A DNA stretch of 64,000 bases from Diogma glabrata. Its lineage: Eukaryota; Arthropoda; Insecta; Diptera; Cylindrotomidae. The stretch covers positions 116,234,683 to 116,298,682 of the forward strand of contig OY856187.1 in the NCBI GenBank assembly GCA_963693315.1. The letters run 5' to 3'. The notes under the pieces are model-generated. The model was not told the DNA's origin. It saw only the letters and a program-made list of their open reading frames with translations, and ran no database searches. How positions within the stretch are numbered: position 1 is the stretch's first letter; every line of letters starts with the position of its first letter. A program made the position numbers and the translations under genes. Shown one piece after another: positions 1 to 12,490 of the stretch.

Positions 1-187
1 CAATCGAAAATTATGTGGTGGCATTCTAGATGAACATTCCTCAGCATTGACAACAGAGTCAATCAGTTTGAATGATATTTCATTGCCAGGCAATAACTGT
101 TGTATTTTAAAATTGATTGCGTTGGCATCTATAGTTTTTGCGGCCCAAATAGCTCGCTCACGTAGCCACGCATGATTAATGTAATTA
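1..187 (-). pseudogene. Helitron helicase C-terminal fragment (runs off window)
   Basis: The minus strand is open from about 187 to the window edge. Its translation has the pattern of the PIF1-like helicase of Helitron RepHel proteins: an RAIWAAKTIDANAINFKI stretch, then QQLLPG, then SFKLIDSVVNAEE and MPPHNFRL. In intact relatives a YPTEFLNSL-like segment separates the last two blocks; here it is missing, so an internal deletion is likely. RepHel proteins nick and unwind DNA during rolling-circle transposition. Only this C-terminal slice is visible, so its state further left is unknown. Family recognition is by motif memory only. Confidence 0.7.
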
Positions 188-540
188 GCTTGTAAATTTG
201 GAAATATATACTTTCAAAAATTTAAAACTTTTACAAATCATGTTGCAATATATTAGCATATATACCAAGTTTCGTCAAAATGCATTATCAGAAACTGATA
301 ATTGAAGTTTCAAATAAACAGATCCTCAAGAGGCACATACGTCATTTTCCAATAACGCTCAGAAAGTAATCAGTTTTTTGCCCTTCCAATCTCCATTCAA
401 TTCGATTATCAGGTACAAATGTTATAGATCTTTAAAAAAAACCGGAGTACTGTAGACCCCATGCCACTCCAACCCTTTGTCCAATATATTCAAAAGCTTA
501 TAAAATCGTTTTTAAATCTTTTGTTTTAACTTACATCAAC
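188..540. other. Non-coding stretch, no recognised gene
   Basis: AT-rich sequence with stop codons in all frames. It lies between the helicase fragment and an interspersed repeat and may be degraded Helitron interior. Nothing else is recognised. Confidence 0.4.
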
Positions 541-900
541 GTTTTATGAAAATCGATTTGTAACTGTAGACTATAGTAGGGATAAATCCTTTAAAAAAAT
601 TAAAAATAAAACTTTTTAACCGAAAGTGACAAATCCAAAGTGGGTACGCAGAAATATTGGAAACAATACTAAAACCTTATATATCAAGTATCAATAAGAT
701 TGAAAGCCAGAATTAGAAGTTATTGAAGTTTTAAGCTTTCAGGTGTTCGGGAGACCCCCCCCATTTTGTCCAATTTTATCCAATTATAGATATGAACCAT
801 TCTTAGATCATCCTTATTGAACACACACTTTTTCATAAAAATCAATCAAGCCGTTTAGGAGGAGTTCAGTCACAAACAACCGGACACTAGAAATATATAT
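540..900 (-). repeat. Interspersed repeat, possibly Helitron 5' part
   Basis: On the minus strand this carries the block GGGTCTCCCGAACACC and a module reading CTCCTCC-AACGGCTTGA, ending in a TA-rich edge near 890-900. The GTCTCCCGAACACC block recurs at 35925-36107 in the opposite orientation, and the AAGCCGTTT-GGAGGAG module recurs near 33235. The following segment reappears at 63960-64000, beyond the LTR element. Such modules are common near Helitron ends in insects; that assignment is inference. Confidence 0.5.
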
Positions 901-1534
901 ATAAAAATCTAAATTTTCATTTATGCGACTATTTAATATTTCGTCGAAACATGTATTAGGAATTGAATCAATTCGATTTACCGTAGAACACGATGATTCC
1001 ATAATTTTATCATCAGTACTCTCAGGTTCTGCTACACTATCTTCACTTAAAACTTGATTATGTGATTCTGACTTAATCGGAAATTCGATTCGTTTTTTCT
1101 CATTGGAAAAACAAAATTCGAAATTTACTTGTTTTTCTCGTGGAACTTTGTTGATCTTTAGAGTATTACAAAGTTTGATAACCGCTATATCAGCTTTATT
1201 TAAAGCATAACGTCCTATCATGAGGTTTTCTTTTTGGTCAATGTCTGAAACAATATATGCTTCCGTAGTAATAAAAATATTATCAAATTCGAATCGTAAT
1301 AATTTGACCTTAATACGGTCATGGTACCACCATGTGATCCAAACCCATCTAATTTTTTTCGGGAACTATCATGAGCTAAACATAATTCAATGGCTAGACT
1401 CTGTTTAATGGAAACAATGTCGCTACCTAAGTCGACAAAACTCCTAACTTCCTTTCCTTTAATCTTTATCATTTTTACCATCTCATGTTCTGCCATAGAA
1501 ATACGATTTACAGATTTCACATTACTTTTGGTTT
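900..1534 (-). pseudogene. Gypsy-type retropepsin fragment, frameshifted
   Basis: Two overlapping minus-strand frames (1520 down to about 1310, then about 1320 down to about 900) form a retroviral-type aspartic protease domain. The first frame holds the active-site region as SFVDLGSD where DTG or DSG is usual, so the catalytic triad is altered. The second frame holds MIGRYALN, the counterpart of the (I/L)(L/I)GRD motif near the end of such proteases. A frameshift near 1320 separates them. It continues the gag fragment at 4486-5223; PLE1 sits exactly between the two. It is a dead remnant. Confidence 0.65.
1518..1534. repeat. PLE1 target-site duplication, left copy
   Basis: CACATTACTTTTGGTTT occurs here and again at 4486-4502 with 17/17 identity, on either side of the Penelope-like element. 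On the minus strand the gag fragment reads up to one copy and the protease fragment resumes from the other. Confidence 0.85.
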
Positions 1535-1571
1535 GTTAATAACGTTGAAATTTTCTTGGTCCTATTTTGGT

Positions 1572-2047
1572 ACTTGTGTGTAGTATTTTTTACTTCTTGA
1601 TATATTTAGACCTTTAAATTTTTAATTATATTTTTTCCATTCTTTAAAAAACTTCCTTATGTTTTAAAACTTGGTACATTTTTCATTTGTATTTTGATGA
1701 ATAACATAATTGAAAAAATTTTTTTAATATTAATGGAAAATTTATTTTTAATTTTGCCGACGTTTGGAGCTTTTGATTGGCTCCTTTTTCAAGGTGATTT
1801 TATCTATTGAGAAAAGGGATAAAAAATTCACAATTAAAAATAACCTTAATACACTAATTATAATCTAATCATAAAAACGTATAAAGCACAATGTAACAGA
1901 AAAAACTTTTCACAAAATTAATTTTTAGAAATTTAAAACAAATTAAAAACGAGAGAGTATAAAAATAAAATATAAAAATAAAAATAAATATAAAACTGAC
2001 CTTGTATTGAAGATGTATATATAGGAAATGGACAGTGGATATTTTAA
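1572..2047. repeat. PLE1 inverted repeat, left arm
   Basis: The reverse complement of 3994-4488. Shared blocks include the GACGTTTGGAGCTTTTGATT / AAAGCTCCGAAACGTC pair and the fully conserved GTAGTATTTTTTAC edge. There are small indels (about 93% identity by eye over sampled stretches). Confidence 0.8.
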
Positions 2048-2169
2048 AACTTTTTAAGAACGAATGATGTTTCGAAGTCGAAGTCGAAAAGGAGGGGAAC
2101 TAAAAAGGAGGGGAACTAAAGAGAAAAACCCTAGTGACAGATGTTAATTTTCACAAGTGAGAAGAAAGG

Positions 2170-4013
2170 TTATTGTGAGGAGGGTGTGGTTCTTGTATGG
2201 GAGCGGGATTGGAAGGATTTGATGATGGGAAGATATTTTGAGTTTAGGTAAGTGAGGTCAGCTGTCAAGTTTATGGATTTTGGTTTTAAAAAGGCTATGT
2301 AGCAGGATTCAAGAAATGTGCGGTGGTGGAAGTGAGATTGTGTGGCAAAGATTTTTGGATGTTGGAAGTCAAAGGAGTGTCCAGTGGTTTTAAAGTGTTC
2401 TATTAGGGCGTTGTTCGAGCTGTCAGGGCGTTTAAAAACAGAGATGTGTTTTTGGATCCTGGTTTTTAGTTGTTGTTTAGTTTGACCAACGTAAACTGAG
2501 TCGCAATCAGCACAATTTAGTAGGTAGACGACGTTCGAACAAGCCAAAATAGGGGTATGATCCTTGACGTTGGAGAAAACAAGGGTTTTGAGAGAGGTGG
2601 GGTAGGAAAAGGCTAGACGAACTTCAGGGAAGTTCCTTTGAAAAAAAGATGTAAGTATGTGGGTGAAACCATCGATGTAAGGGAAAGGAAAATAGACAGG
2701 GTCGACTAGAGGAGGAGGGGGGACAGGAGTTGAGGATAGGGTTTGGTGTTTAGTCAGGATTTTATTGATGATGTGTGGAGGAAAGTTGTTGTTTAGGAGG
2801 ATTTGATATATCTTCTGTATGTTTTGAGGTTTATATTTATTGTCACAAAGGGAAAGGACCCGTTTTGTAAAAGAATATCCTATGTTGAATTTTGTGTTGA
2901 AATGGTGTCCAGATAAAAAGTTTAAGAGCCGGTTTGAGGATATGGGTTTGTGGTACCAATCAGTGGATATGCTGCAGTTGGGGTTTCGGATGATGTTGAT
3001 GTCTAAAAAACTGATTTGGTCATTATTTTCTATTTCATGGGTGAATTGGATTGAAGGGGAGATGGAGTTGAGGGAGGCCAGTGTGTCATCAATGTAGACC
3101 GAAGGAATACAGCAGATAATGTCGTCAACGTATTTTTTGAAAAAAATCGGGGAGTAAAGGAGATGGTCTAGAGATCGGTTCAACACATCTTCTAGAACCA
3201 AGTCAGAAAGAGTGGGAGAAAGAGGGTTGCCCATGGCAAGTCCTCTGGTTTGTGTATAAATGCGATCACGGAAGGTAAAAAAGGAAGTTTTAGCTGTACA
3301 AAAAAGGATCAACTGTTCAAATAGTAACTGTGGAATGGTGGTGAATGTTTGGATCCGGTCCCAACGGGTACTTATAGCGTTCAAAGCCATGTCCACTGGA
3401 ACGTTAGTGAACAGAGAGATGACGTCAAAGGAAACAAGAGAGTGGTCGGGTGGGATGATTTTACTGGAGAGAAAGTGTTTAAAGTCAAGGGAGTTTTTTT
3501 ACGTTAAAAAGGGAGGCATCAACAACTTTTAGAAGGATGGAGTTCAGGAATTTTGATATGTTAAAAGACGGAGAGGAGTAATTTGCAACAATCGGACGGA
3601 GAGGAATGTCTGGTTTATGAATTTTGGGGAGACCGTAGATTTTGAAGAGCTGAGGCAGTGGATCGTAAGCGGACAGATGTTTGAGAATCAATGTGATTTG
3701 AAACGAGTAAAGAGTCTACAAAAGCGTTGTTGGTTCTGATAGCAGAGGGAGAGGGGTTGCTAGTGACTATTGTGTATGTAGAAGTATCTGACAGGAGTAG
3801 GTTCATTTTTTCATGATATGAGGAAGACAACATAATGACACTAATGTTGCCTTTGTCGGCAGGGAGAATGATTAGTTCGGGATGGGAGGAAAGGAAGCGT
3901 CGGGAAGAGATCAAGGCTTGGGTTAGAACGGAGTCAGTGTGGTTTTGCCTTCGGATTTTAGAGGAACGAAGTATGGTTTGAAAGGAACCACTGTTAAAAT
4001 ATCCACTGTCCAT
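2170..4013 (-). pseudogene. PLE1 reverse transcriptase / GIY-YIG endonuclease, two frameshifts
   Basis: Three minus-strand pieces make one Penelope protein. Piece 1 (4013-3615) has the family's LPADKGN motif. Piece 2 (3691-3485) has YGLPKIHKP followed by PLRPI. Piece 3 (open from about 3480 to 2170) has SFDVISLFTNVP, GLAMGNPLSP, the catalytic YVDD (3121-3132), FLDI and the C-terminal GIY-YIG domain with C-x2-C before VYVGQT (about 2535-2480). Breaks lie near 3690 and at a run of seven T at about 3486-3492. The RT copies RNA into DNA and the GIY-YIG domain nicks the target. All catalytic motifs survive, so loss of frame rather than of motifs is what kills it. Confidence 0.85.
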
Positions 4014-4488
4014 TTCCTATATATACATCTTCAATACAAGGTCAGTTTTATATTTATTTTTATTTTTATTTTTATTTTTATTTTTATATTTTATTTTTAT
4101 ACTTTCTCGTTTTTAATTTGTTTTAAATTTTTAAAAATTAATTTTGTGAAAAGTTTTTTCTGTTACATTAATTGTGCTTTATACGTTTTTATGATTAGAT
4201 TATAATTAGTGTATTAAGGTTATTTTGAATTGTGAATTTTTTATCCCTTTTCTCAATAGACAAAATGGTCTTGAAAAAGGAGCCAATCAAAAGCTCCGAA
4301 ACGTCGGCAAAATTAAAAATAAAATTTCCATTAATATTAAAAAAATTTTTTCAATTATGTTATTCATCAAAATACAAATGAAAAATGTACCAAGTTTTAA
4401 AACATAAGGAAGTTTTTTAAAGAATGGAAAAAATATAATTAAAAATTTAAAGGTCTAAATATATCAAGAAGTAAAAAATACTACACAC
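3994..4488. repeat. PLE1 inverted repeat, right arm
   Basis: Counterpart of 1572-2047. It contains the ORF start (minus-strand ATG at 4013) and an ATTTTT-rich tract at 4050-4100 that is longer than in the left arm. The arm overlaps the first bases of the right target-site duplication. Confidence 0.8.
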
Positions 4489-4502
4489 ATTACTTTTGGT
4501 TT
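4486..4502. repeat. PLE1 target-site duplication, right copy
   Basis: Second copy of the 17-bp sequence at 1518-1534. Confidence 0.85.
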
Positions 4503-5223
4503 CTGATTTCCATGTTATATCTCTTATTTTCACAAACGTCGTCCACGTGACATAATCGATGACAATAAGCACATTCTATTTTCTTTTCACTACAATCCCG
4601 TTGGAAATGACTAATGGATTGACAATTATAACATTTACGACTGACTGTTTGGGTTTCTGTTCGAGGTTTATTATCACTGTAACCTTTTTCTAATTTTTTA
4701 GAATTGACCATATTTTCGTATAACCGTAATTTAAATATTAATTCATTTACAGATTGGATATTTTGCACTGTTAATGTGCGAACCAGTTCTGAATCGCCTA
4801 ACCCAAGAAGAATGTATTTAACTATATCAGGTTGGTCTAAGTTTATTTCATATACGCAATGCGGCGCATTTCGTACTCGACAAGCGATTCAGATGAATTT
4901 TTTGCTAAAATGAAATGAACGTCTACTCGGTCACGACATTGTCCAAACTCTCTCAGCAACCCATCCCGTAGATCACACCACATTAATTTGGAACATGACT
5001 GTTTCATACCATAATTTTGCAATCCCTTGCAATTTCGGACAACCGCGTGTTATAATAAAACAGAGTCTAGCTTGTATATAATCCTTACCCGCTCGACGAC
5101 CGACACAAATTGATTAACAGCATCTTTGACTGGATCAAAATCATTTAAAAGCGCTGCAACATCATTCGCCGATAATCGAAGGCTGGTTTCAGGAAGTACG
5201 TTGATATTTTGACTTGAGGGCAT
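4486..5223 (-). pseudogene. Gypsy-type gag fragment with two zinc knuckles
   Basis: The minus strand begins with an ATG at 5221-5223 (MPSSQNINVLPETSLRLSAN) and runs through a capsid-like region with at least two frameshifts and several stops. It ends with a nucleocapsid (4768-4490) holding CYNCQSISHFQRDC (C-x2-C-x4-H-x4-C) and a second knuckle, CAYCHRLCHVDDVC. Two CCHC knuckles followed by a retropepsin are typical of Mag-like and related gypsy groups. Gag packages the element RNA. The protease continues at 1534 after PLE1. Confidence 0.7.
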
Positions 5224-6726
5224 CGAATCCGTCTACAATGAATTTGGTTGGGAACTAAAAAAATTACAACTGGTGAAAAACACGTGAAATCAGCAAAGAA
5301 CATGCAATTTGTGATGTAGACTGGAGTATGTTTATGAAGAGCGGTAAAGTTCCCGATTTATTTAATGTCTGTTTTCTCATAGTTCACAATTTTGCTTACC
5401 ATACGTAGTTCATAATAGTTTCTCATTCATCCACAATCCATAGACATATTTTTATATAGTTTCCGTTACATAAATTTGTTCTTCGCATGAAACAAGTAAC
5501 CATAATATTTCCTTTACAATCTCCTATTGTTGACTCACAATACGTTTTCACCAGCATTACTTCACCATCCTACATAAATTTGAATTCTCTGGACACTAAC
5601 CGTAATTGCCCTGAATGTTTTCAAACCTCAAACAGCGGTGCATATTTGTCCAATCGTCGCAATAGAAAAAATTATTATCCTACAATTAGTTAAGTATTCG
5701 ATTTCTTATATGAATATTTTTTGTCAATTTATCTTTCCGTTATAGATCTACATTTTACTGTAATACTATAGTAAGGTGTTATTTCATAACACATAAACAT
5801 CATAAGATCGGTTAAACTTACGTCTAATTCATTTTAATATTTCTTACAAATGTGTGGGAAATGACTTATTTCGTGAAATCATCTTACAATATTATGTATT
5901 ACAAAATAACAAGCGGTTTTGTTTTAACGAAAAAGGTCCTAACATTTAGTAACATAATATAAATTAATTTCCTTTCAACAGAACCACTTTGTCGAATTTT
6001 TCGGTATTAAAAATGCTATAAAAAGAGATGACTATACTATCTCTGTCTCTTAGTCTATTCTTTTTTTCCTATTGGAATTTTGTGCGTGTTTGAAGTCTCG
6101 TAGTCTAATTTAAAAACGTTTGCATGCAATATTTGTTTGGTGTGTTAAACCTTCTTCGTTTTGTGATTTTTTTTATTTTAAAAATATTCCTTACCAAATT
6201 TTACATAGAAATTATGAATGTTGTTATTTGTTTATAATACAGATAGTTTTATTATTGAAAATAAAGAATAAATTGTTTTATAAATTGTTAAATAAATTGT
6301 TAGATAAAATAACAGTAACTAGTGATGCCTTAAATAAAAAAAAAATTAATTCTACTACATAGTTATCGTTTGGCTTAATTTACAAAAATTGTGAATTAAT
6401 TTACAAAAAAAAATATATATGTATGTTCTGTGAATTGTTCTGATAAAAATAAAATTTAATTTGAAATATTTTGTAAAGTGAAATATAATGCCAGCAAGGC
6501 AATAGAGTTCATTTTTTGTGTAACAAAGTTTTGTTATTATTTCAACTCAACATTGATATCAAAGGGGAAAATTTTGTGTTTTTTTTATTAATTTTAATGC
6601 AACACGCCTTAAAATTTTTCATCATAAAAAAGTGGGGTTAAAAAATGAAGTTTTTTTTGGATTTACATATGTTTTTATAATAAATTTTTAATTTCAACTC
6701 AAAATAAATATTTTAAACATTTTTTA
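5224..6726. other. AT-rich stretch, no recognised gene
   Basis: No frame gives a recognisable protein. A TATAAAA at 6016-6022 stands alone. A 28-bp block (about 5268-5296) recurs inverted at about 7113-7141. The short open frames at 5487 and 6120 look like chance. Confidence 0.4.
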
Positions 6727-7565
6727 TCATATGTTTAATTTTACATTACTAAATTCCGTAGAGTTAGAATAACGTCTAGCTAAGATTAATCCATCATTTG
6801 TAGGAATGTATGAGTGATATCCTCGTGTTTGTTTGGAATTGTTTTTAAATTGGCTGATAGATAAAGCTAGTTGATTTCGTTTTGCAATGTAACCTGCCTC
6901 CATTACATAGAAAAATGCATGTTATCTTGAAAATTGCCTAAAGCTGCTGCACAGTTATATAACTCCAGAGGCGTTGATATAACTTTGTCGTATTCTTTCT
7001 TAAGACTCGCTCTAGCTGCTTTTCAACAAAAATTAAACACGCAGAAAATTGTTTTTTATTGATGTCAACGAATTCCAATACCTAAATATACAAAATTAAA
7101 ACCTCATTTCCAGACCTTGCTGATTTCACGTGTTTTTCACCAACTATTATTATTTAAGCTGTGAAATTGCGATGTTACGTAATCTCAGCAACTGCGGTTG
7201 TTGTTGATGTTGAAATCCGTCCCTTACATATTCATTTCGTCCATATGGAATCTTTCCACCAACAGGAATATAGTTTCTGAAATTCACACATTCCGGGTTT
7301 TGAAAAATGCGTTCCACGTTTAAATCATCATAATCTGCATGCGTCTTAAAGTTATTTGCAACACCTTGATTACTATTATGTAAATTTATCACCGGATCAG
7401 ACTGATCTGGAATGTTCGAAGCCATGTGCTGTAATTCTTTGACGTCTCCATATTGATAATACAATCATCCACACTATTTTTGTAAATATCCACTTTTGTT
7501 AGATTTCTACTGGTTGTCTCTAAATAATTTCCATGACTTCCCTCTGAAGCACTAGATAAATCCAT
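6727..7565 (-). pseudogene. Unidentified decayed coding region
   Basis: Four minus-strand segments look like real coding sequence with breaks. First, ATG at 7563-7565 (MDLSSASEGSHGNYLETTSR). Second, after a shift near 7465, a 104-aa stretch ending at 7150 with VGGKIPYGRNEYVRDGF and a Gln-rich tail. Third, about 7019-6906 (AARASLKKEYDKVISTPLEL, then YNCAAALGNFQDN). Fourth, about 6904-6727 (MEAGYIAKRNQLALSISQFK, then HSYIPTNDGLILARRYSN). An acceptor-like TTTAG lies near 7083, so part of the gap could be an intron. Composition is less skewed than the surroundings. I do not recognise the family. It could be a virus-derived or transposon gene, or a dead cellular gene. Confidence 0.4.
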
Positions 7566-9265
7566 TTTGTACTTAATATAATTTTGTTTTGTTTGGTTTT
7601 TACGTGGATTATATATTTATATAATTACCCCACACTTGATGTGTAAAGTTGGCTGATTTTGATTTCAAACGAGTGAAAAATAACAATTATTAGACTTTAA
7701 CATTTATTCAGTTTTCTTCATTACAAAAATCTAACTTAACAATGAAAATCAAACGTCTTCACTTGGCTTCTTTCATCTTCTAATTTTTCTTAATAATATA
7801 GTATTGCCAAGCGTACATAAATTGTCTTACATTATACCAACAAAATAAAAGATATTAAAATTATTACCAACTTCGCACTGTTTAAATAAAAATGGATGTC
7901 GCGTAAGTTCATTTTATTACAAAATTACTTTTAAACTTTTTGAACTGAAATGAATACAAACAAATATAATAGAGCATTTAAAAATGACTGCTTATATTCA
8001 AGCCGAAAAAATAATTAAAACTAGACATGAACAACGGAAGATTTTGTTAATAAAATTAATGCGAGTTCGAAATGAATAACAATTCGTTTTTCGTACAGCT
8101 TATTACATTGCAAAACACAATCGACCCTACTCGGACTATTTGAATTTGTTACATCTTTAAAAACTGAATGAAGCACACATTGGAATCATGATATTTAGTG
8201 CAACAAATATAATAGAATATTATGAAAAAAAAAATGAAACAGAAAATTTGTCAACAAATTTTAACTGTTGGTGGAAAGTTATCAATAATAATTAACGAAT
8301 CTACAACGTTAAGCAAAACATCAAGTTTAATAATATTTTTAAAATGTGAAACCGATTGACCACAAGATCCTCATTATTTCTCTTGATCTGATTGAAATTA
8401 TCAGATAAAACCGCAAATTCTATAACACATTCTGTTTTATTCGCCTACATATTAAAGTGTTGTTTTATTACTGTAATTTGTGGTCGTAAAGTGTCAATTT
8501 TTAACCCTATATTTTGTTGTCATTGTTACGTCCAAAAAAGTAAAAAACATTTATATTTGTTAAATTATATGAAAAATAAATTTTTTTATCAAAGCAACCT
8601 TTCAATTCAAAATTTCATAATCCAATCAAAATATTTGTTGTCATATTTATACAATTATTTTGAAAAAATAACAAGTATTTTGTCAACATATTGTTTGTCA
8701 ACACTTGTCAACATATTTCTATTTCAAAATTTATGCAAATTTTTAAATTTGATTTGGAATAAACAATATTTTTTTTAAATATTTTGCTTGCGGCGAATAA
8801 TATTATGTGACGCACGGACGTTAGCTATTTTGGACTTAATGTGGGTGCAAATTTCGACTAAGTCCAAAATCTTCAGCTTTAGGTCCTTGCATCATAATGG
8901 ACTTTTGAATTGTCTTAAAAAATATGGATTTCCGATGGTTATTTAAAACAGAACTAATTTTCTTTTACGAGTAGCGATAGAGCTAGTATTATTCTAGGAA
9001 AAAATCTGTTGAGAATTAAAGTGTTGGAAAATATCTTAATATAACTATTTGGCAGTTTTTGAACTATTATTTAGATCATTATTTGTTTAGATCATTTTCA
9101 AATGTTTATGGAGAATCTTTATGCCGTTTATAGACAATCAACTAAAAACCAAAGAGAAAAAGACGAATGCGCAAATTTAAGGAAATCTTGATGGTCGGGA
9201 TTGGTCTGTGAGGCCAAAAACTATATTATTGCATTATAAGTATGTCAAAAAAATATTGCCAAGTG
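7566..9265. other. AT-rich stretch, no recognised gene
   Basis: About 1.7 kb with no protein, RNA or repeat that I can name. The 128-aa frame at 8392-8778 is rich in Phe, Asn, Lys, Leu and Tyr, as expected from AT-rich noise. Confidence 0.4.
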
Positions 9266-9289
9266 TGTCAAAAGGATGATTTTAATTTT

Positions 9290-9920
9290 TTTTTATCCAA
9301 TTTTTTGGAAGAAATGAAATTAATAATTTGTATAACATGAAATGTAATCGAACATGAAATGGGACATGGAAATTTTTTATTGATTTTTGGAATATTTTTA
9401 GAATTTTGAAAAAAAGTTTCATTTTGATTTCGGAAGAATTTTTGGAATATTTTTAGAGTTTTGATTTTATTATAATTTTTGGAATATTTTCGGAATTTTG
9501 AAAAAAGTTTGTATTTTTGATTTTGTAATAATTTTTGCAATATTTTTAGAATTTCGGAAAAAGTTTCAACTTTTGAATTTGTGAATTTTTAATTTTTGTA
9601 GTATTTTTAGAATTTTGAAAAAAGTTTCATGTTTTAATTTTTCAAGAATTTTTATAGGATATTTTTAGAATTTTGAAACAGTTTAAACTTTCGATTTTAT
9701 TATAATTTATGGTATTTTGAAAAAAGTTTGTAGTTTTGATTTTGTTATAATTTTTAAGAATTTTTGAAAAAATATATTATATATTATATAAAAATATATA
9801 TACATATATTGCAAAAATTATAACAAAATCAAAAATTTAGATTTTGTTATAATTTTTGCAATATATGGATTTAGAATTTTGAAAAAAGTTTTATTCTTTG
9901 ATTTTGTAACAATTTCGATT
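9290..9920. repeat. Degenerate tandem repeat, period about 66 bp
   Basis: The phrase (G)GAATATTTTTAGAATTTTGAAAAAAGTTT, then TTTTGATTTTG and TAATAATTTTT, recurs about nine times with substitutions and indels. One unit is inverted: 9806-9865 forms a palindrome whose arms include TTGCAAAAATTATAACAAAA. Confidence 0.7.
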
Positions 9921-10298
9921 TTGTAATAGTTTCTCGAAACGCTAAATGTAGAGTTATTTGAGTAGTTTGCTGAGTGTATCATCTTTTCACTAAATTATGT
10001 TAATTTTTCGGCAACTTATTAATGTTTTGTGGTAATTTTGTAATAACTTTCTAGACAGAGATAAAAAATACATGTACTTTAACAAAGAGTTTTATGTTTA
10101 ATATACATCGCTGCCCCAAACCAAAAACAATGTCCTCATAAAAGTTTTTTGCCAAAAACTATATCAAAATTATTAACTCTGACCGAAGTCTTGATGTATC
10201 AGAGGTATGAGATTTAACCCCTCCATATTATCTGATTAAAAGAAGGATTAAATTTTACAGATTGTAGAAGTTATGAGAAGAAAAACACAATTGCTTGT

Positions 10299-11560
<1,262 letters not shown>

Positions 11561-11562
11561 TA

Positions 11563-12206
11563 GATGGTGGTCATGATGTGGTCTTGGTGGTCATTGTGGT
11601 CATGGTGGCCATGGTGGTCATGGTGGTCATGGTGGTAATAGTGGTCATGGTGGTCATGGTGGTCATAGTGGTAATGGTGATCACGGTGTTCACGGTGGTC
11701 ATGGTGGTCATGGTGGTCATTGTGGTCATGGTGGCCATGGTGGTCATGGTGGTCATGGTAGTCATGGTGGTAATAGTGGTCATGGTGGTCATGGTGGTCA
11801 TAGAGGTAATGGTGATCACGGTGTTCACGGTGGTCATGGTGGTCATGGTAGTCATGGTGGTCATGGTGGTCATGGTGGTCACGGTGGTCACGGTGGTCGT
11901 AGTGGTCATGGTGTTCATTGTGATCATGGTGGTCATGGTAGTCATGGTGGTAATGTTGGTCATGGTGGTCATGGTGGTCATAGTGGTCATAGTGGTTATG
12001 GTGGTCATGGTGGTCACGGTGGTCATGGTGGTCATGGTGTTCACGGTGGTCATGATGGTCATGTTGGTCACGGCGGTCATGGTGGTCATAGTGGTCATGG
12101 TGGTCAAGGTGGTCATGGTGGTCATGGTGGTCATGGTGGTCATGGTGGTCATGGTGGTCATGGTGGTTATGGCGGTCATGGTGGTAATGGTGGTCATGGT
12201 GGTCAT
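11563..12206. repeat. GGTCATGGT minisatellite (9-bp unit, about 70 copies)
   Basis: About 640 bp of a 9-bp unit, CATGGTGGT, with scattered G/A/T/C variants (GGTAATAGT, GGTGATCACGGTGTTCAC). A larger segment is itself duplicated: 11580-11700 resembles 11720-11840. The unit is a multiple of three, so both strands stay open (Val/Met-rich on plus, Thr/Met-rich on minus). It abuts a LINE remnant at 12207. Confidence 0.95.
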
Positions 12207-12490
12207 TAATTTAAACTCAGAAGAAAAGTCATATAGAATTAATCGATCGGTGAGGCAATTTTGATTTAGCGTTTACGACTACGGGGTGATATTCCTACCC
12301 AACGGGCATGTTGATCAAGTTGGCATACCAGATTTGATCAAATACCGTTTAGATGTCTAAGGCGATAACGTACATTTATCAAGTAAACTGTTTCAACGAT
12401 AAAGTCACACCGCAGTAACGATAGCCTCAATTAGGAAATTTTGCTTAATTTCGTTCACAATATAGTTAGTAGATTTAAAAACTGGGTGCT
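12207..12490 (-). pseudogene. LINE reverse transcriptase and endonuclease scraps
   Basis: 12207-12395 resembles 16741-16945, the RT palm region of the LINE at 15975-17405, with shared TCGGTGAG, TTGATCAA-TTGGCAT and AGATGTCTAA blocks. 12395-12490 resembles 27358-27470, a LINE endonuclease region, with shared AATTAGGAAATTTTGCT. The two pieces belong to one kind of element but are not in normal order, so this is a rearranged scrap. Confidence 0.6.

Larger units (their letters stand above)
1535..4485 (-). mobile_element. Penelope-like element PLE1, decayed, with long inverted termini
   Basis: A complete but inactive Penelope-like retroelement on the minus strand, bounded by a 17-bp duplication. 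It encodes a reverse transcriptase fused to a C-terminal GIY-YIG endonuclease in three frame-broken pieces. The segments 1572-2047 and 3994-4488 are inverted copies of each other with small indels. The right-hand one includes the start of the ORF, so the left end is an inverted duplicate of the element's 5' region. Thirty-seven bases (1535-1571) lie outside the left inverted copy. Inverted or tandem partial copies at the ends are typical of Penelope elements. Confidence 0.85.

Noticed and set aside
6016..6060. TATAAAA with a possible initiator as an isolated promoter
   Set aside because: No convincing gene follows, and TATA-like strings are frequent in this AT-rich sequence.
8392..8778. 128-codon frame
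   Set aside because: Composition (Phe, Asn, Leu, Lys, Tyr) is what AT-rich DNA gives by chance; no motif or coding context.
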